Assembly (NCBI GenBank): GCA_014871385.1
Contig: CM026426.1
Location: forward strand, 71,824,756-71,888,755
Direction of reading: 5' to 3'
DNA length: 64,000 bases
Source of the DNA: Ceratodon purpureus
Taxonomy: Eukaryota > Streptophyta > Bryopsida > Pseudoditrichales > Ditrichaceae
Shown: positions 1 to 11,150 of the stretch, in pieces
Numbering within the stretch: position 1 is the first letter of the stretch
Layout: each line of letters starts with the position of its first letter
Program-made: the position numbers and the translations under genes
The notes under the pieces: model-generated
Told to the model about the DNA's origin: nothing
Database searches by the model: none
The model's input: the letters and a program-made list of their open reading frames with translations, nothing else

Positions 1-999
1 GGTTGAATAAAGTTTCAGCCACTGTCAACTGCCCCTAGGTCCGGTGATGGACCATGAGCCATGGCAACAAAGGATAGCCAAGGTCGCCTACAATGCATGG
101 AGCAAATCCGTCGACGGATTGAGCTGGGTCCATCAAGGCCCCGTGCATGGATTGATGGTAAAGACTGGATCGACGGAGCATACGGGAGTCATTAGTTGAC
201 CTCCGCATACCAACACACAGATCAAGGAACCTTTTTTTGCTATCAACTACGGCCTGGAAATTGATTGTGTAACCCCCTGATTTAAAGTAATAGTAATCAC
301 TTAGGACGAATTGTGGCTTCGAAATGGACACATGCATCCCGTCAATTGCCCCTACCAACCGAGGCAAACCGCATAAATTGAAAAATTTAGCTTATTTCTC
401 ACAGATACGCTCACCTGTAGGCCACAGAAGTTCATGCCTCAAATTGTCATTGATCGCGTGAACCACCTCCTGCAGCAACTTTGAAACTGTGCTCCGCCCT
501 ATTGCAAACATTTCACTGCACGTAGTCATATTCGCACCATGTGTCAGTTTAAATAATGTTCACTCTACGTGAATGAGAACCAAGATTGCTATCCTATACT
601 CCGTATCTTGTTTCTCCACAAGTGGTCGCAACACACCGGCTAGGGCAAAAACAGTTGGTTTTGTCATCGTGAACATTTGAACCCAACGTGTATTGTCGTA
701 TTGATCAACAAGAAACCAGGGAGAGTTGTGGATTTAGGTTTAACCCAGTATCCGAGGTCGTCATCAAGAAAGGCAAAAAGTGTGCAAAGCTTGAAGTTAT
801 GCAATGCCGAACTGATCAAAGTGGCATAATCATAGTGCGGCCCGCCAAGGCTTCGGATGATGTAGAAGAAGGGTTCCTCATCTTCTTCCTCAGCCTCCAT
901 AATTCGAGGCAGCTCTAAAGACTGATGGACCCGAAGCAACATCAAAATTAACCATAACGTCAAAGCTAATACAGCGGAGGTATTCCCCCATGGCTCCAT
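1..999 (-). pseudogene. PIF/Harbinger transposase, decayed, cut by window edge
   Basis: This is a HARBI1-type DDE transposase (DDE_Tnp_4), the nuclease of PIF/Harbinger DNA transposons. The N-terminal part (664-999) carries YWVKPKSTT, matching the WVRPRSTTW block typical of the family. The catalytic part (35-367) carries GAIDGMHV with the first Asp and IVGDLGYPL with the third-motif Asp. Between them the match moves by one base near position 710, where another frame reads WVQMFTMTK. That frame then runs on with two in-frame stops, one near 591 and one just before the GAIDG block. The gene is therefore dead, with at least one frameshift and two stops. Its C-terminus lies beyond base 1. The protein family is clear from the motifs. 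I saw no terminal inverted repeat on the right side. Confidence 0.8.
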
Positions 1000-1675
1000 C
1001 GACTAAACCGACAGAATACTCGCCCCCATTCTTTGACCTGCGATCAAGATATACACAAGATGTTCATATGAAAAATACGTCGACCTATGGAAGTGATCTC
1101 CATCTACAATAACTAAATCCTAACATAGTATGTACGATAAATGGCTGATAAGCAAAAGGCCATGCAGTGAAGAATCCCAAACGAATGACAAAAAAACAAA
1201 AAACATAACACATAGGCAAGGAGGAAACACGCAGGGAAGAAAGAGCACTTACCTTGCAACATCGGCGTTCTCACGATCAGATTGGACAATGAGCGCACAA
1301 GGTCGGATGAATCAAATGCTCTCAGCCAAAGAGGAACGAAACTCAGCATGAACTTTCAAGCAACCTCAACTAATACTGGCTTGAGAGTGCGATTGAGACG
1401 CCCCAACGTGTACGCAGATTATCTCTTTGAACTCAATAAAAAACAATGACTTCAGTGAATTCACAATACAATATCCATTGAATTCCCCGCACCACAGAGG
1501 TTGCGGTGGGGAAGAAAAAAAAACACAAAAATCAAACCCGAAACACCCCAAACCCTCCAAGGATAACACCCCACACCCAAAGACTTCCCCAACCCATCGT
1601 GATATTCTTCCTGCAACAGTGGAATGAGAAGCTATGAAGCGGAACAGTGGAATTGCAGAGGAGGGCATAAGGAAA

Positions 1676-1709
1676 AGGAGAGAGAAAGGAGAGAGAAAGG
1701 AGAGAGATA
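1676..1709. repeat. Purine tandem repeat, unit GAGAGAAAGGA
   Basis: About three near-exact copies of an 11-base purine unit are visible. It is a simple repeat with no sign of function. Confidence 0.8.
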
Positions 1710-1927
1710 GAGGAGCACTAGTACAGATAGTGCCGTTCTCTATTCCGGGGATGACGGAAACTGTCGTTCTTCTACTGCTCTGAGGGATTAGAAGAGGTCG
1801 CCGCAGGGTCCGCTGAACCTCCCGGGTGTGTGACCAATCCACGCCTTTCGCGCCGCGAGCACTGTGGCGCGCGCTCACATATGCGAATAGTTTAATCTTA
1901 TTTTGACCATTCAGCTTTTAAATTACT

Positions 1928-2023
1928 TTGTTGGGTCTTCGAGGTCCATACCCGCGACACTGTATGGGGATAAAATAACTATGTTGGGTCTGCGAGGTTC
2001 ATACCCGGGACAGTGTTTGGGAA
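1928..2023. repeat. Imperfect 53-base tandem duplication
   Basis: Two copies start about 53 bases apart (near 1928 and 1981). Both carry the core TTGGGTCT, then CGAGGT, then CATACCCG, with scattered mismatches. Divergence of roughly ten to fifteen per cent by eye suggests an old duplication. Confidence 0.75.
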
Positions 2024-3067
2024 TCCAACTGAAGCCCTTGTGCATATTTATATGAATTCCAGAACGAGACCTCAATTGAGATGTCGAGTGGTTCAAATGT
2101 TGTGACGTGTTCAACACTGTCTACAGTATCACTAGTTGTGGCTCCTCGACAAGACACATCCAACACACTCCCACCTTCAAGATGAATGTTCTGTACTATT
2201 TTACTGTATAGCTGCACCTCACAAGAACCAACAAGGGAGCTATAATCTATTCAGCTCAAGTTTGCAGAAGTAGAAACGAAATCAAGGTTGTGTCACCCCC
2301 GAATGTTCGTATGAGTTTGTCAAATTCAAGGTAACTAATGAGTTTGGGCAGAGCATTTGGCATGGGTAATTGAAACATACAGGAATACCGTGAATTTCTT
2401 CATCAGAAAAGTCCCTACATCCACTACGCATTCCATGAATATTCCTCAGAAGTTTATGAGAGTGAGATAAAACGTAGACTAACTGTTTACAAAGTTTTGG
2501 CAATGTTTACAATGTTTCCACAGAGATGCTGCACAACGATCTCAATGCTTCTCCTCTTCAAGACTACGCTATATACAACAAACGACTTTGGTATACGAAT
2601 TCACACAAGTGCATGGAACTGTACAATCATGGCCAAAAAACAAAAAGTAGCATTGATCTCCAGCAGTGAAGAAATGGCCGGTTCTCTGACGACCAAGCTG
2701 CTACGACTGTTGAGGCTGTTTGATTCATTGAACTCCTCTTCCCCTGACTCCTAATCTCCTCTTCTCCCGCCTGCATACGCCAAGTGCGCGCTCCGAGGCT
2801 AAAAATGCATGTACAATAGTATATCAGTCTGTGACTAAGCAGATTCAGGACCTTCGTACACTCCTCTCACCCCTACATGAGAGTCCACACACTCCACCAC
2901 ATTCAACCCCACAAAACTTAGAAATGCACAACAGAACACAGAATCGGAATTGCCCATTCCTTCTGATGATAGAAACCTCGCATACAAGGTCATGAAGTAA
3001 ACCACAAAGCTGTGTGGAAACCGAACCTGCTGAGTGATCGACTTCAGCTCAAGCTCCGCATACCTCG

Positions 3068-4041
3068 TCAGTTTTTAATAACCTGGAAATTGGCGTGGCC
3101 TATTTTGGTGAACACCAACGTGTCCCCCACTTTGAAGTGGTTACTGTTTCGGAATTCTCCCCACCCGTGCGTGAAGTAAACAGACGTCTGCTTGGTTGAC
3201 TTTTTGATCATCGAAGAAACCGTAACGAATGAGTAGGGTCCTCGCAGGGTGAAGTACCGATGGTCGAACATTTGTATTCCGTAACGCCGCCAGAAGGAAA
3301 CGGGTATGTCCTGTGGATCAGCAATGTCAGCGACAGGATTAGATGTATTCAAAGAATGTTTGGAGAGGGACAAGCTCTCGGTGTAGAAGAGGAATGAGAT
3401 GAATTTCAAGTAGATGAGATAAGCAGGTGTGAAGTATAGTACCAACAAAAACTAATAAGCAGAAAGAATACGTGTGAATGAGAAACTTACCAGCTTCGCA
3501 GAGTGGAGCCTGGAAGTGTGAGTTACTCGCAGGGTCTTCGTGAATTCTGGTGTGTTGGCCGGGGGGTACACCATTGCCACGAGGCATCTCTCGTCAGCGG
3601 GTTCAAACACAATGAACTTCCCCTTGCGGATTTTTGCGTCACGCAGGAAATTGGGCCAACCATCTCCAATACTTTTCGCTACCGCGCCTGTGCGAGTGAA
3701 CTTCACAGGGTACTCTGTCATGGTGGCACACAAAATCACGATTTCGCAATCAACGCAACCAGGCCATCCTGTGCTTGCGGTGAACTCAGGGGGCACTTCC
3801 TGTTAAAGGAATAGATATGTGTTAGTGAAGCTCAAGAGCAATGACATGCATGCTTAGGATGGGTGCTGTAGCGAGGATACACCTCTCTGTACCGAGCATA
3901 CACCGTTGTTCCAAATTAAGTGTGCTGAGGTATACAACTAACCAAAACCGTCATTGAGCGCTCTGACTCCAGGTAGGTGCTGAAGAAACGCGCTCCAATT
4001 TCTTCCATCTCCTCCACTGCGTAGGAAAACAGAACCGCCAT
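3068..4041 (-). CDS. Two-B3-domain DNA-binding protein (REM-like), spliced
   Basis: This is a predicted plant B3 transcription factor. I model three exons: 4041 (or 4008) to 3943, 3799-3491, and about 3315-3068. Splice sites read TTG|GTTAGT to AACAG|GAAGTG, then CTG|GTAAGT to CACAG|GACATA, and all junctions are phase 0. The first B3 domain starts with ARFFSTYLESERSMTVL, passes EVPPEF and ends GKFIVFEPADERCLVAMV. The second carries IPVSFWRRYG, then VYFTHGWGEF, then FKVGDTLVFTK. Two B3 domains in about 225 residues suit the REM group, which acts in the nucleus. The start is uncertain: Met at 4041 or Met at 4008, where MEEIGARFF looks typical. No break was seen. The gene sits beside fragments of two other host gene families on the same strand, so a captured copy is possible. 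Confidence 0.72.
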
Positions 4042-5180
4042 GCAGGATATTTTGCAGATACGGGGATTCACTTGTAGATGGAGGTTGCGCAATTGAAGTG
4101 CTCTGCGCAAGAACCAACGAGGACAGGAGAAGAGAATGAGGGAGTTGTGAGTTGGATTTCTGAGTGTTTCATTGGATTTCCAGTCCTAGGGTTTAGGTAA
4201 ATTACTAGAATCCCTGCGCCGGGATTTCCTTGGTGTCTTCTGTCACATCGCCGTCTTCTAGGCTCTGCATATGAGATCGATAGCCTAGGAAGGGCCAGCC
4301 TGTAGGTCTCTCCATTATGAGGTCGCAATACTCCAATTAAAGTCCTGATGTCCAGTTTGGTAATGGGGCATGATAGTCATTGTGAAGTTCCACCTGAAAG
4401 GACGTTGTGGATCAAAACGTCATAGCTGAGTCTGATTTGACAGCATTGTGGAATCACAGCAATGATGGCTGCTATTGCGCATAGGGTTGCTATCGTTAAC
4501 AAAAAGCAGGTCCGTTGTGGATTGCAACATATCTGTAGATGCTTGTTCCCGTCCAAGGACTTTGGAGCGATGTGCTCCATTTCTGCAAAAAAAAAACGAA
4601 TCATAGCACCCCCTTCCGCAGGTCACCGAGGCAGCATTTCAAGTGAAACAGAATTCACAGTACTGAGGAATCCCAAATCGTCATAGTTTTATCGCATCAT
4701 ACCTGATCAGTCGGATCACGCAATTGATCTGCAAGCGTATATCATCCAACGATCCTAGTCGTGTAACATCGACGCAAGCATTTATGACAACATAATTCAT
4801 ACTCACGGTACTCTCTTAGGTGTAATGTGAGATTCAACAAGGATCATTATGGGGGTCATATAGAAGTGGGCTTTCACTGACAACGGTAATGGTTGGGGCT
4901 ACATGTAAACTGTCAAGTCCGGATATATTCAATTACGGTGTCGGGGGCAATGCCAGTATGTGCTTTAAACTGTGGGAAGATGGAGTTTGATTGAATTACA
5001 TATGTTTTGTAAGTGAAGTGCTAGACCTATACACATTTACAATTTTTCTTGTCGACAACTGGCGATACCAACTGATGCTATCCATGACTGACTTGATCAA
5101 TGAGAACTATTAACACGCCAGTGTGAATGACAGAGACAGTGCTCTCCTGATGGTTAATGCAACAAAAGAAAAAGAGAATA
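4042..5180. other. No recognisable gene
   Basis: A minus-strand frame at 4377-4604 has a hydrophobic run near its C-terminal half but no family match. Nothing else in this stretch looks coding. Confidence 0.4.
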
Positions 5181-5324
5181 TCAATCTCGAAAGAATGCAA
5201 CCTTCCCTCCACCACGAATTTTGTTGACAACCACGGTAGCAAGGGCTTCTCTGTCGACATCTTCTGCTACTATGAGCAATGGCATGTGGTCCTGAGGTAC
5301 CAATTTCAGAATGTCAAACTCAGA
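5181..5324 (-). pseudogene. Chaperonin-60 (GroEL/HSP60) fragment
   Basis: About 45 residues match the apical-domain stretch of Cpn60, the ATP-driven folding chaperone of mitochondria and plastids. The frame reads [20 protein letters not shown] then [12 protein letters not shown], against the family's PLLI.AEDVEGEALATLVVNKLRG. The next family block (AVKAPGFG) is missing and a stop follows shortly. I found no convincing Cpn60 exon on either side. It is therefore either a lone exon of a decayed copy or a fragment carried here by a transposon. Confidence 0.6.
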
Positions 5325-5449
5325 TGAAACGCTATTCATCATCCCCTGTGCATCAGTGGTTTCACTGCAAGAATTGAACATATCTTCTATTCTAGAATCA
5401 GTAGATTGAATAGTCACTTAACCATTAAAACAAGCAAGTTAATTGTTAA

Positions 5450-6514
5450 AAAATGATTGGGATTTTCAATGGTCCTCAAGATATACCAGCCCAACGAATC
5501 CAGAGACTGGAAGAATTGCTTCGGAGCTTGCTATCCTCTTCCCATGAATGAGTATGACTGGATTCCCGAGTTCCTATCATTAGAAGGCAGTCGCCAGTTG
5601 GGGTCCAGAACACAGTGGTGTACTTCCTTGAGCCCGATATTAAGAGGGCAAAGGCTAACAAGAATTGTTCGCAGAAAAATAGGAGCATAGTACAAACTGA
5701 CGTATAGAGACTCTGCCTAATGTTAAGTAGACACTACGCACCTGCAAAACTCCCATGATATTATCTTCAGTACTTGCCTTCTCATGTAGCCACAGTAGTA
5801 GCCCCGACTGCCAGCGACCGAGAAATATTAGCAGAACGATCCTAATATGTATGATAAAGATTCATAGTTTCATGGTGTACTTGAACTAGAATAAACAAAA
5901 TCAGAAATACTCTACTTACCCGCGAAAAGCTGGGATGAACAAGAGAAGGCGAAGGAGAAAGTGGCTGTAGGCAGACAACATATCGCTGACTGTCATGTAA
6001 GTCGAGGATGCTCGAGAGACGTCGAGGCGTAAGAAAACGGGGGGAAACAGCACCAACCCAGAAGGAGTGCGGCGTTTTGTACACTGCTGACATCCTCAAT
6101 ACTTGGTATTCTGCGGTGCTTCACCTAGGTACCGATAACAATCTCCAACATCTCCTGTGCATACGTAAAGAGATTAAGCAATTGGCCTTCTTCATGCTAT
6201 AATCTAGTAGTCAATTTCCGCACATACAGAAATTTCTCTCACCACCCAAATCATCATAGCCAAATGCATTAAATCGAAGTATCTATTGAACTCATTAAGC
6301 TACTCCAAAAAAATAACAGTGGCACAAGCAAGGTAACCTTCTTCAAATTACTAAAGTGTACAGCCTCAACCTGAATATAGATTGCATACAATTCTGCCAA
6401 TGCCAAGAAAGGATACGTTGCAAAAGGGAGGACCCTTTCAATCGTAGGATGATGATGGATAATCTGACTCAGACAGATTGCAACATCAAGTCCCAAATTG
6501 TCGGCAATCATGGT
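5450..6514 (-). pseudogene. RUS/DUF647 (ROOT UVB SENSITIVE-like) gene remnant
   Basis: Several short minus-strand blocks appear in the order expected for a RUS (DUF647) protein, a plant family linked to UV-B sensing and vitamin B6-dependent growth. The block at 6338-6514 reads ADNLGLDVAICLSQ and then AELYAIYIQVEAVHFSNLKK, with acceptor CACAG and donor AAG|GTTACC. A block near 6125-6020 reads RIPSIEDVSSVQ. A block near 5830-5749 reads LLLWLHEKASTEDNIMGVLQ. A last block near 5510-5460 reads KQFFQSLDSLGWYILRT, preceded in frame by a stop codon. The N-terminal half of the family is absent. I infer a partial, probably dead copy. The family call rests on recalled motifs and is moderate. Confidence 0.42.
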
Positions 6515-7052
6515 CTGTGCCTACATCGTAGAAAAACATCAGTACTGTTGCTTCAAGTCCTCGACATCTTAAAACAGTAAGAACACCATATGGTAGTCCA
6601 AATTACAATTCAAATTTTTCAGATCCATGATATTGATGAAGGACAAATTGTTCACGTCGTCTGAACACATTAGAGGACTTGCTCAGCTCAAGTAACCTAG
6701 CTTATGTTCTCCCATCATCACATACAAAAAGAAGAGAGCACATATACATCAACAAAGGTTCCCACCAACTGAGTTTCTCACACTTAACAACCGCAAAACA
6801 AGGAGACAGGTATACCCCTAACACAGCCCACATTCAAAGTTCAGTCTTATCGAGGCAATTGTTCAGTAGCAGTTTTTAGTTTTAAAAAGTCTTTGGCAAA
6901 CTTGGTGCCTAGTAAATGTCTCAACTAATCTGCAGAAGAACCACTTAAGAGCAGCAACGACGCCCCGCATCAAAACTAACATCTGGTGCCACGAAACCAG
7001 CTGATCCAGAACCATCATCACGGTCATTCTGCCGTTAAAACAGAGACGGTCG
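6515..7052. other. No recognisable gene
   Basis: Only short frames without family likeness are present on either strand. Confidence 0.4.
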
Positions 7053-8162
7053 TCAACACAACACAACACCCTCCAACATTACCATCTCCAAGATCGACAG
7101 AGGATAAGAAGGGCACCATACTTGTGAATGACCAACGACCAAATTGGAGGCGTTACCTTCCAGTTCATCAATCCCACAGTTGATGAGAAACTGAGACACC
7201 CCCTGCTCATGCCCACCTTCACCAACACCAGAAACACTTGGGAGACCTAGCGCAGTCAGTCCTACCGCAGTCTCTCCAACTTTCTCCTTCAGGGTCTCGC
7301 CCAACTGGAGCCCAACACAATCGGACCGAGCAACATTCACTTGCACGGAACCTTCTACAGCCAAATTGGAGGAAAGCTCAGCGGCTGTTGGTGCGCTTGC
7401 CTCCAACGCAGCCACCAACACTGCTCCAGCCGAATACGCCAATTCACTCGATGCTGACGCAGCCTTGAACAAAGGATCCGCGACACCACCATGAGAAACA
7501 GCACCGAGGGTTGGAAAGGAACCACCATGAATAGGACTCGCTGCGGCCACAAGCACGGAATTGGCGATCACTCGAAGCAAGGCAGCGTCATCAGATCGCA
7601 GAGGCGCATCCACAAGAGAGGCTACCCCATCAGAACCAACAACGCTAACCTCATCGTTCATCTCGCCTCCCTCCGCCACAGGCAGTTTACCCTTATTCTC
7701 GTCCAACATCACAAAATCACTACCAACAGCGCCCTCCAGGATCGTGGGAGCCACAGGCCCTTCCACAACAACATCAGCAACGCGACCAGGTGAGTCAGGT
7801 ACCACAGGACCCCCATATGACAATGATCGATTGCCACCAGACTCCGAATCGGAACTACCCTGAGACCAGCTCTCGGAAGAAGTGTCCAAAACAATCGGAT
7901 TCGCGGAGCAACTTCCATAGGAGATGTGAGGCAGCTCCAAGTCAGACAGAAATTTCGAGAAAGGATAACCAGCCGCCTCCCCAAGCAAGTACACCTCGCG
8001 AAGGCAAGCATCTGTCCAAGCATACTTCCAGGAGGTACTCAGCAATTCTCCCAACACTGGCACATCAGGTTGGTAGGGTTTTGGATCACGAAAATGCTTA
8101 GCATCACGGCGGAAGTAAATTATCGACATCCAGGCCAGCAAAGCCCCTCTGTCACCATCCAT
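7053..8162 (-). CDS. Hypothetical 369-residue protein, low complexity
   Basis: This long uninterrupted minus-strand frame, from the ATG at 8162, is the best candidate for real coding between 6.5 and 10.6 kb. The N-terminal hundred residues look globular (YFRRDAKHFRDPKPYQPDVP, then WTDACLREVYLLGEAAG). The rest is rich in Ala, Val, Ser and Gly and probably disordered. I recognise no domain. The frame stays open upstream to 8225 through a hydrophobic stretch that could be an earlier start or intron sequence. Its position among transposon debris makes a transposon-borne ORF plausible. Confidence 0.4.
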   Translation of the reverse strand: MDGDRGALLAWMSIIYFRRDAKHFRDPKPYQPDVPVLGELLSTSWKYAWTDACLREVYLLGEAAGYPFSKFLSDLELPHISYGSCSANPIVLDTSSESWSQGSSDSESGGNRSLSYGGPVVPDSPGRVADVVVEGPVAPTILEGAVGSDFVMLDENKGKLPVAEGGEMNDEVSVVGSDGVASLVDAPLRSDDAALLRVIANSVLVAAASPIHGGSFPTLGAVSHGGVADPLFKAASASSELAYSAGAVLVAALEASAPTAAELSSNLAVEGSVQVNVARSDCVGLQLGETLKEKVGETAVGLTALGLPSVSGVGEGGHEQGVSQFLINCGIDELEGNASNLVVGHSQVWCPSYPLSILEMVMLEGVVLC

Positions 8163-8492
8163 GGCGGACCAACCGAGTGCAAGAAGCGCCAGACAAAGCA
8201 ACGCCAAAGGAAAACCGCAAAACACAATAACAACAGCTGATCAAATACACTAACCATGTAGGCTGCTTGGGTGGCCACCAAGGTGATGGGATGGGCCTGG
8301 AAGCGCATCATCACCAAATCACATCATCACCTAAGGCCATCCCCATCGTGCCCACCTCGCCTGTCTGCACATCACAGAGGATTCAAATCAGACCATCACA
8401 GGGGTCGCCCTAAACCCTATTCTGTCACATCTTATTTTCATTCACTAACAATCCCATCACTCGCCTCTTCATGTTTTATCTAAATGCGTAAT

Positions 8493-8789
8493 TCAGTAAA
8501 GCTTCATTAGAAATAGACACGCATTTTTTAGGGCTGGACGGTTGGGACACATGTTAGAAGCATGCGCAACATCCCAGCAGAGGCCGCAGCCATCGCAAGG
8601 GGAGTTATGGAGGGATGGAGCACCTACCTCCGAAGACTTGCCGCAATAGCACCTCCACAGCCCTGAACACCAATTGTTTCTTCGGATCTCCAAGTAGGTC
8701 ATCAAGAGGAGAGCCTGCACAACGGTTCCCTCAGGTGCCACAGTGAAGCCGACGGAGCAGTCGGAAGAGAAGCCGCGCAACACCGACAT
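8493..8789 (-). CDS. Small ORF with CCHC zinc knuckle
   Basis: A 98-residue frame contains CGLCWDVAHASNMC, which fits the CX2CX4HX4C zinc knuckle of nucleic-acid-binding proteins such as Gag and some LINE ORF1 proteins. Another Cys-rich stretch lies just before it. No second knuckle and no neighbouring polymerase were seen. It may be an isolated piece of a retroelement or an exon of an unknown gene. A chance match to the pattern cannot be excluded. Confidence 0.35.
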   Translation of the reverse strand: MSVLRGFSSDCSVGFTVAPEGTVVQALLLMTYLEIRRNNWCSGLWRCYCGKSSEVGAPSLHNSPCDGCGLCWDVAHASNMCPNRPALKNACLFLMKLY

Positions 8790-10694
8790 CCTCCACCTGA
8801 CAGAAGAACTTGCATTTCCTTGTCGCGATCGAGGAAGGACAACTCCGTTTTAGAGAGGATCCCTGCGCCCTCCGCGTCCAGGCTGCAGTTCATCTTCGGA
8901 TCGAACTTGGTCAGCAACAAAAATGCGCATCTACGTTTGCTTCGCCCCTTTGGAGCTCTCAGCAATGCGACCAGTCACACTTTCTACTCGACCCTCTCCT
9001 TTCTTCAGACCGTCTTCATCGAACTCCATAGTTTGCATTCGCTCCCCATCTAAAACATACTGCTATCGTCGACCGTCCTCGAAGATCACGACAAGCAGCG
9101 TCTTCCCATTATTCTGTGGATTCCAGAAATTTCTCCATTGAAGCCATTCTCGCCATCGCTTGTCATCAACAAACGCACGGGGCGGCTTGAACCTGCTCCT
9201 GTGTCCAACATGAACATGTCTGCTGAAATCGTCCGAGAAGTGTGATGATCCAATGGAAAACTGAGCCTGGCAACGTCGCTGCTATAATAGAAGTGGCGAC
9301 CATTTAGGGCTTTGCAAAACCCTGGCCACACCGAGGTCTCCTCCTATACTCCACCCTGGAATTCTTTACTCCACTCATTGAGAGCAGAGATTATTCCAGA
9401 AATTCACCACGTCGCAGTTCTCTGTTTGCTTCAAACTGGAAAGAGGTCTCGTAACTCATACAGGCAACCGCTGAGATTCTTCTCGGATTGCGTCCCATCT
9501 CGACAAATACTCTGATTCCAAGCTTGGAGATACTTTTGAATATGAAATTTTTTCCCCTTACCTTTCAACCCATCGTTACTTGCACGGCGTCTGGAAGCTG
9601 CACCATAGCTTGGAGCAGAAGAGCACGAGCTCAACGCGTACTGGATGTCCCTGGCTGAAAATCTTCGAATTTCCTGCGACCGATTTAGGTTTGCAAGTCT
9701 GTCAGTCTCGTAATTATATTGCACACTAACTTCAAAATCAACAAATGTCGTTCTAGCTTAGAGTACAGATGATAAAGTATCGGGCAGAACACGTGTATGA
9801 TGTTATTATTTAATGCAAATTGTGTGTTGAGATAATATCAAAAGGGCTCTCTTCATTGCTAATGCGTGCAGGATAGTCTGAGAGTAAACATCCACGTTAT
9901 CCAAGGAAGTTTAAGACGAAGTAGTTAATCTGTAGCAAAGTACTAGGGCACAATAGAGAGAGGAGCTTAATTGCATAAGTGGAAGAAGTCTGCAAATCCA
10001 AAGACAAATAATCAATCGATTGTCGTGCAATGATGCTACCACAAGGGCAATCATTTTCAGACCTAGTAGATTCAATTTCAGCAAGTCACTTAAGAGAAAA
10101 AAACCTACACTGCTCGTAAGTAACGATCATCTCACAGAGAGAGGCAGTGGGTTCGAGCGAACCGGATCCACAGCAATCTAAGTAGGCAATGAAAACTGTC
10201 GGAAGGAATCACAAGCACATTGAAACATTTATGAATGAAAGATTGAGGAAACAGGTAGGGGTATACATGAATATCATGCTTAATTCCAGAGTTAACAGAA
10301 GCCACTCGCTTTGGTGGTACAGAAGTATTCGTCCCCGCGGCCCGCTCCCACTAGTGCAGTACATGAAGTTAGCACAGCCAGCGTACGGTACAGAATGTTA
10401 GCACCACAATTATTGAGAGTGCAGATCATCACACACATTCGCTAAAAAGAACAATGACACGTATGTAGCATCCCTCCAGTATTCTACGCATAGCACGGAT
10501 ATCCAAATTCTATATGGTGCATGCTCGGTAACCATGAGCAGGAATCCGTTCTACATGATCCACCCCGTGCTGCTAATCCGTGACCAGGATGGAGGTGCCT
10601 CCGAAGTCCGACATGGCCGTCTCTGTCGTTAAACCGTTCACTTCTTGTTTTCCCACTCGTCCGCGATAAGGTGTTCCGTAGAATTTCCTCAAGT
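8790..10694. other. No recognisable gene; several short frames
   Basis: Minus-strand frames at 8702-8965, 9086-9331 and 9431-9724 resemble no family known to me. A GGTTCG-AG-CGAACC hairpin near 10153 looks like a tRNA B-box at first sight but has no tRNA context. The stretch ends at the C-terminus of the CACTA element's gene. Confidence 0.4.
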
Positions 10695-11097
10695 CTAGAG
10701 GACGTCGATGTCTTCTGTGTCAGCTGGATGCACTAGTGGATGTTGTGAGGAATCGGCGTCAAGTACAGGCGGTCCCTCGGCTGGGCCATCGTCCTCTTCA
10801 TCATCGAATTCGCCATAGGCTTCATCGTCGTCGTCGTCGCTTGCATCTCCAGGAGCCGTTCCTTGAACAACGTCTGCCCTTAACAACGACTCCCCACCAT
10901 CGCCTATGCGGCGGGCTGCATCTCGCAAGCCGCGGTAGATTTGCCGCGACGCCTCTTCTGAGTCTGCTGCACTCAGAATATCGTCTTCCTCCAGTTCAAG
11001 TGCACGGCGGGATCGGGGTTCTTTTACTCGAACCACTTTCCAATCCATGTCCATTACGTCATCTACAAAATAGACTTGCGCCATATTCGCATCAACA
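10695..11097 (-). CDS. CACTA transposase, C-terminal acidic exon
   Basis: The frame opens with AQVYFVDDVMDMDWKVVR, matching the end of DUF4216, where CACTA proteins read VFYV.D....W.VV. It then runs into an acidic tail (DASDDDDDEAYGEFDDEEDD) and ends at a stop at 10695. A TTCTAACAG acceptor lies just upstream. I could not find a phase-matching donor on the preceding exon, so the junction is unresolved. Confidence 0.6.
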
Positions 11098-11150
11098 CTG
11101 TTAGAATACGAGTAGACGTGATAGCGCATAAGACTGCTTCATTTGTATAC

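Larger units (their letters stand above)
1000..3060. other. No recognisable gene; low-complexity and short repeats
   Basis: Reading frames here are short or of unlikely composition on both strands, and none matched a family I know. The stretch holds a purine-rich tandem repeat near 1.7 kb and a 53-base tandem duplication near 1.95 kb, listed separately. It may be flanking DNA of the decayed Harbinger copy. Confidence 0.5.

Noticed and set aside
1366-1878. 170-residue minus-strand frame
   Set aside because: Crosses a simple purine repeat and has low-complexity composition. No motif found.
10150-10170. GGTTCGAGCGAACC as a tRNA B-box
   Set aside because: No A-box at proper spacing and no cloverleaf around it.
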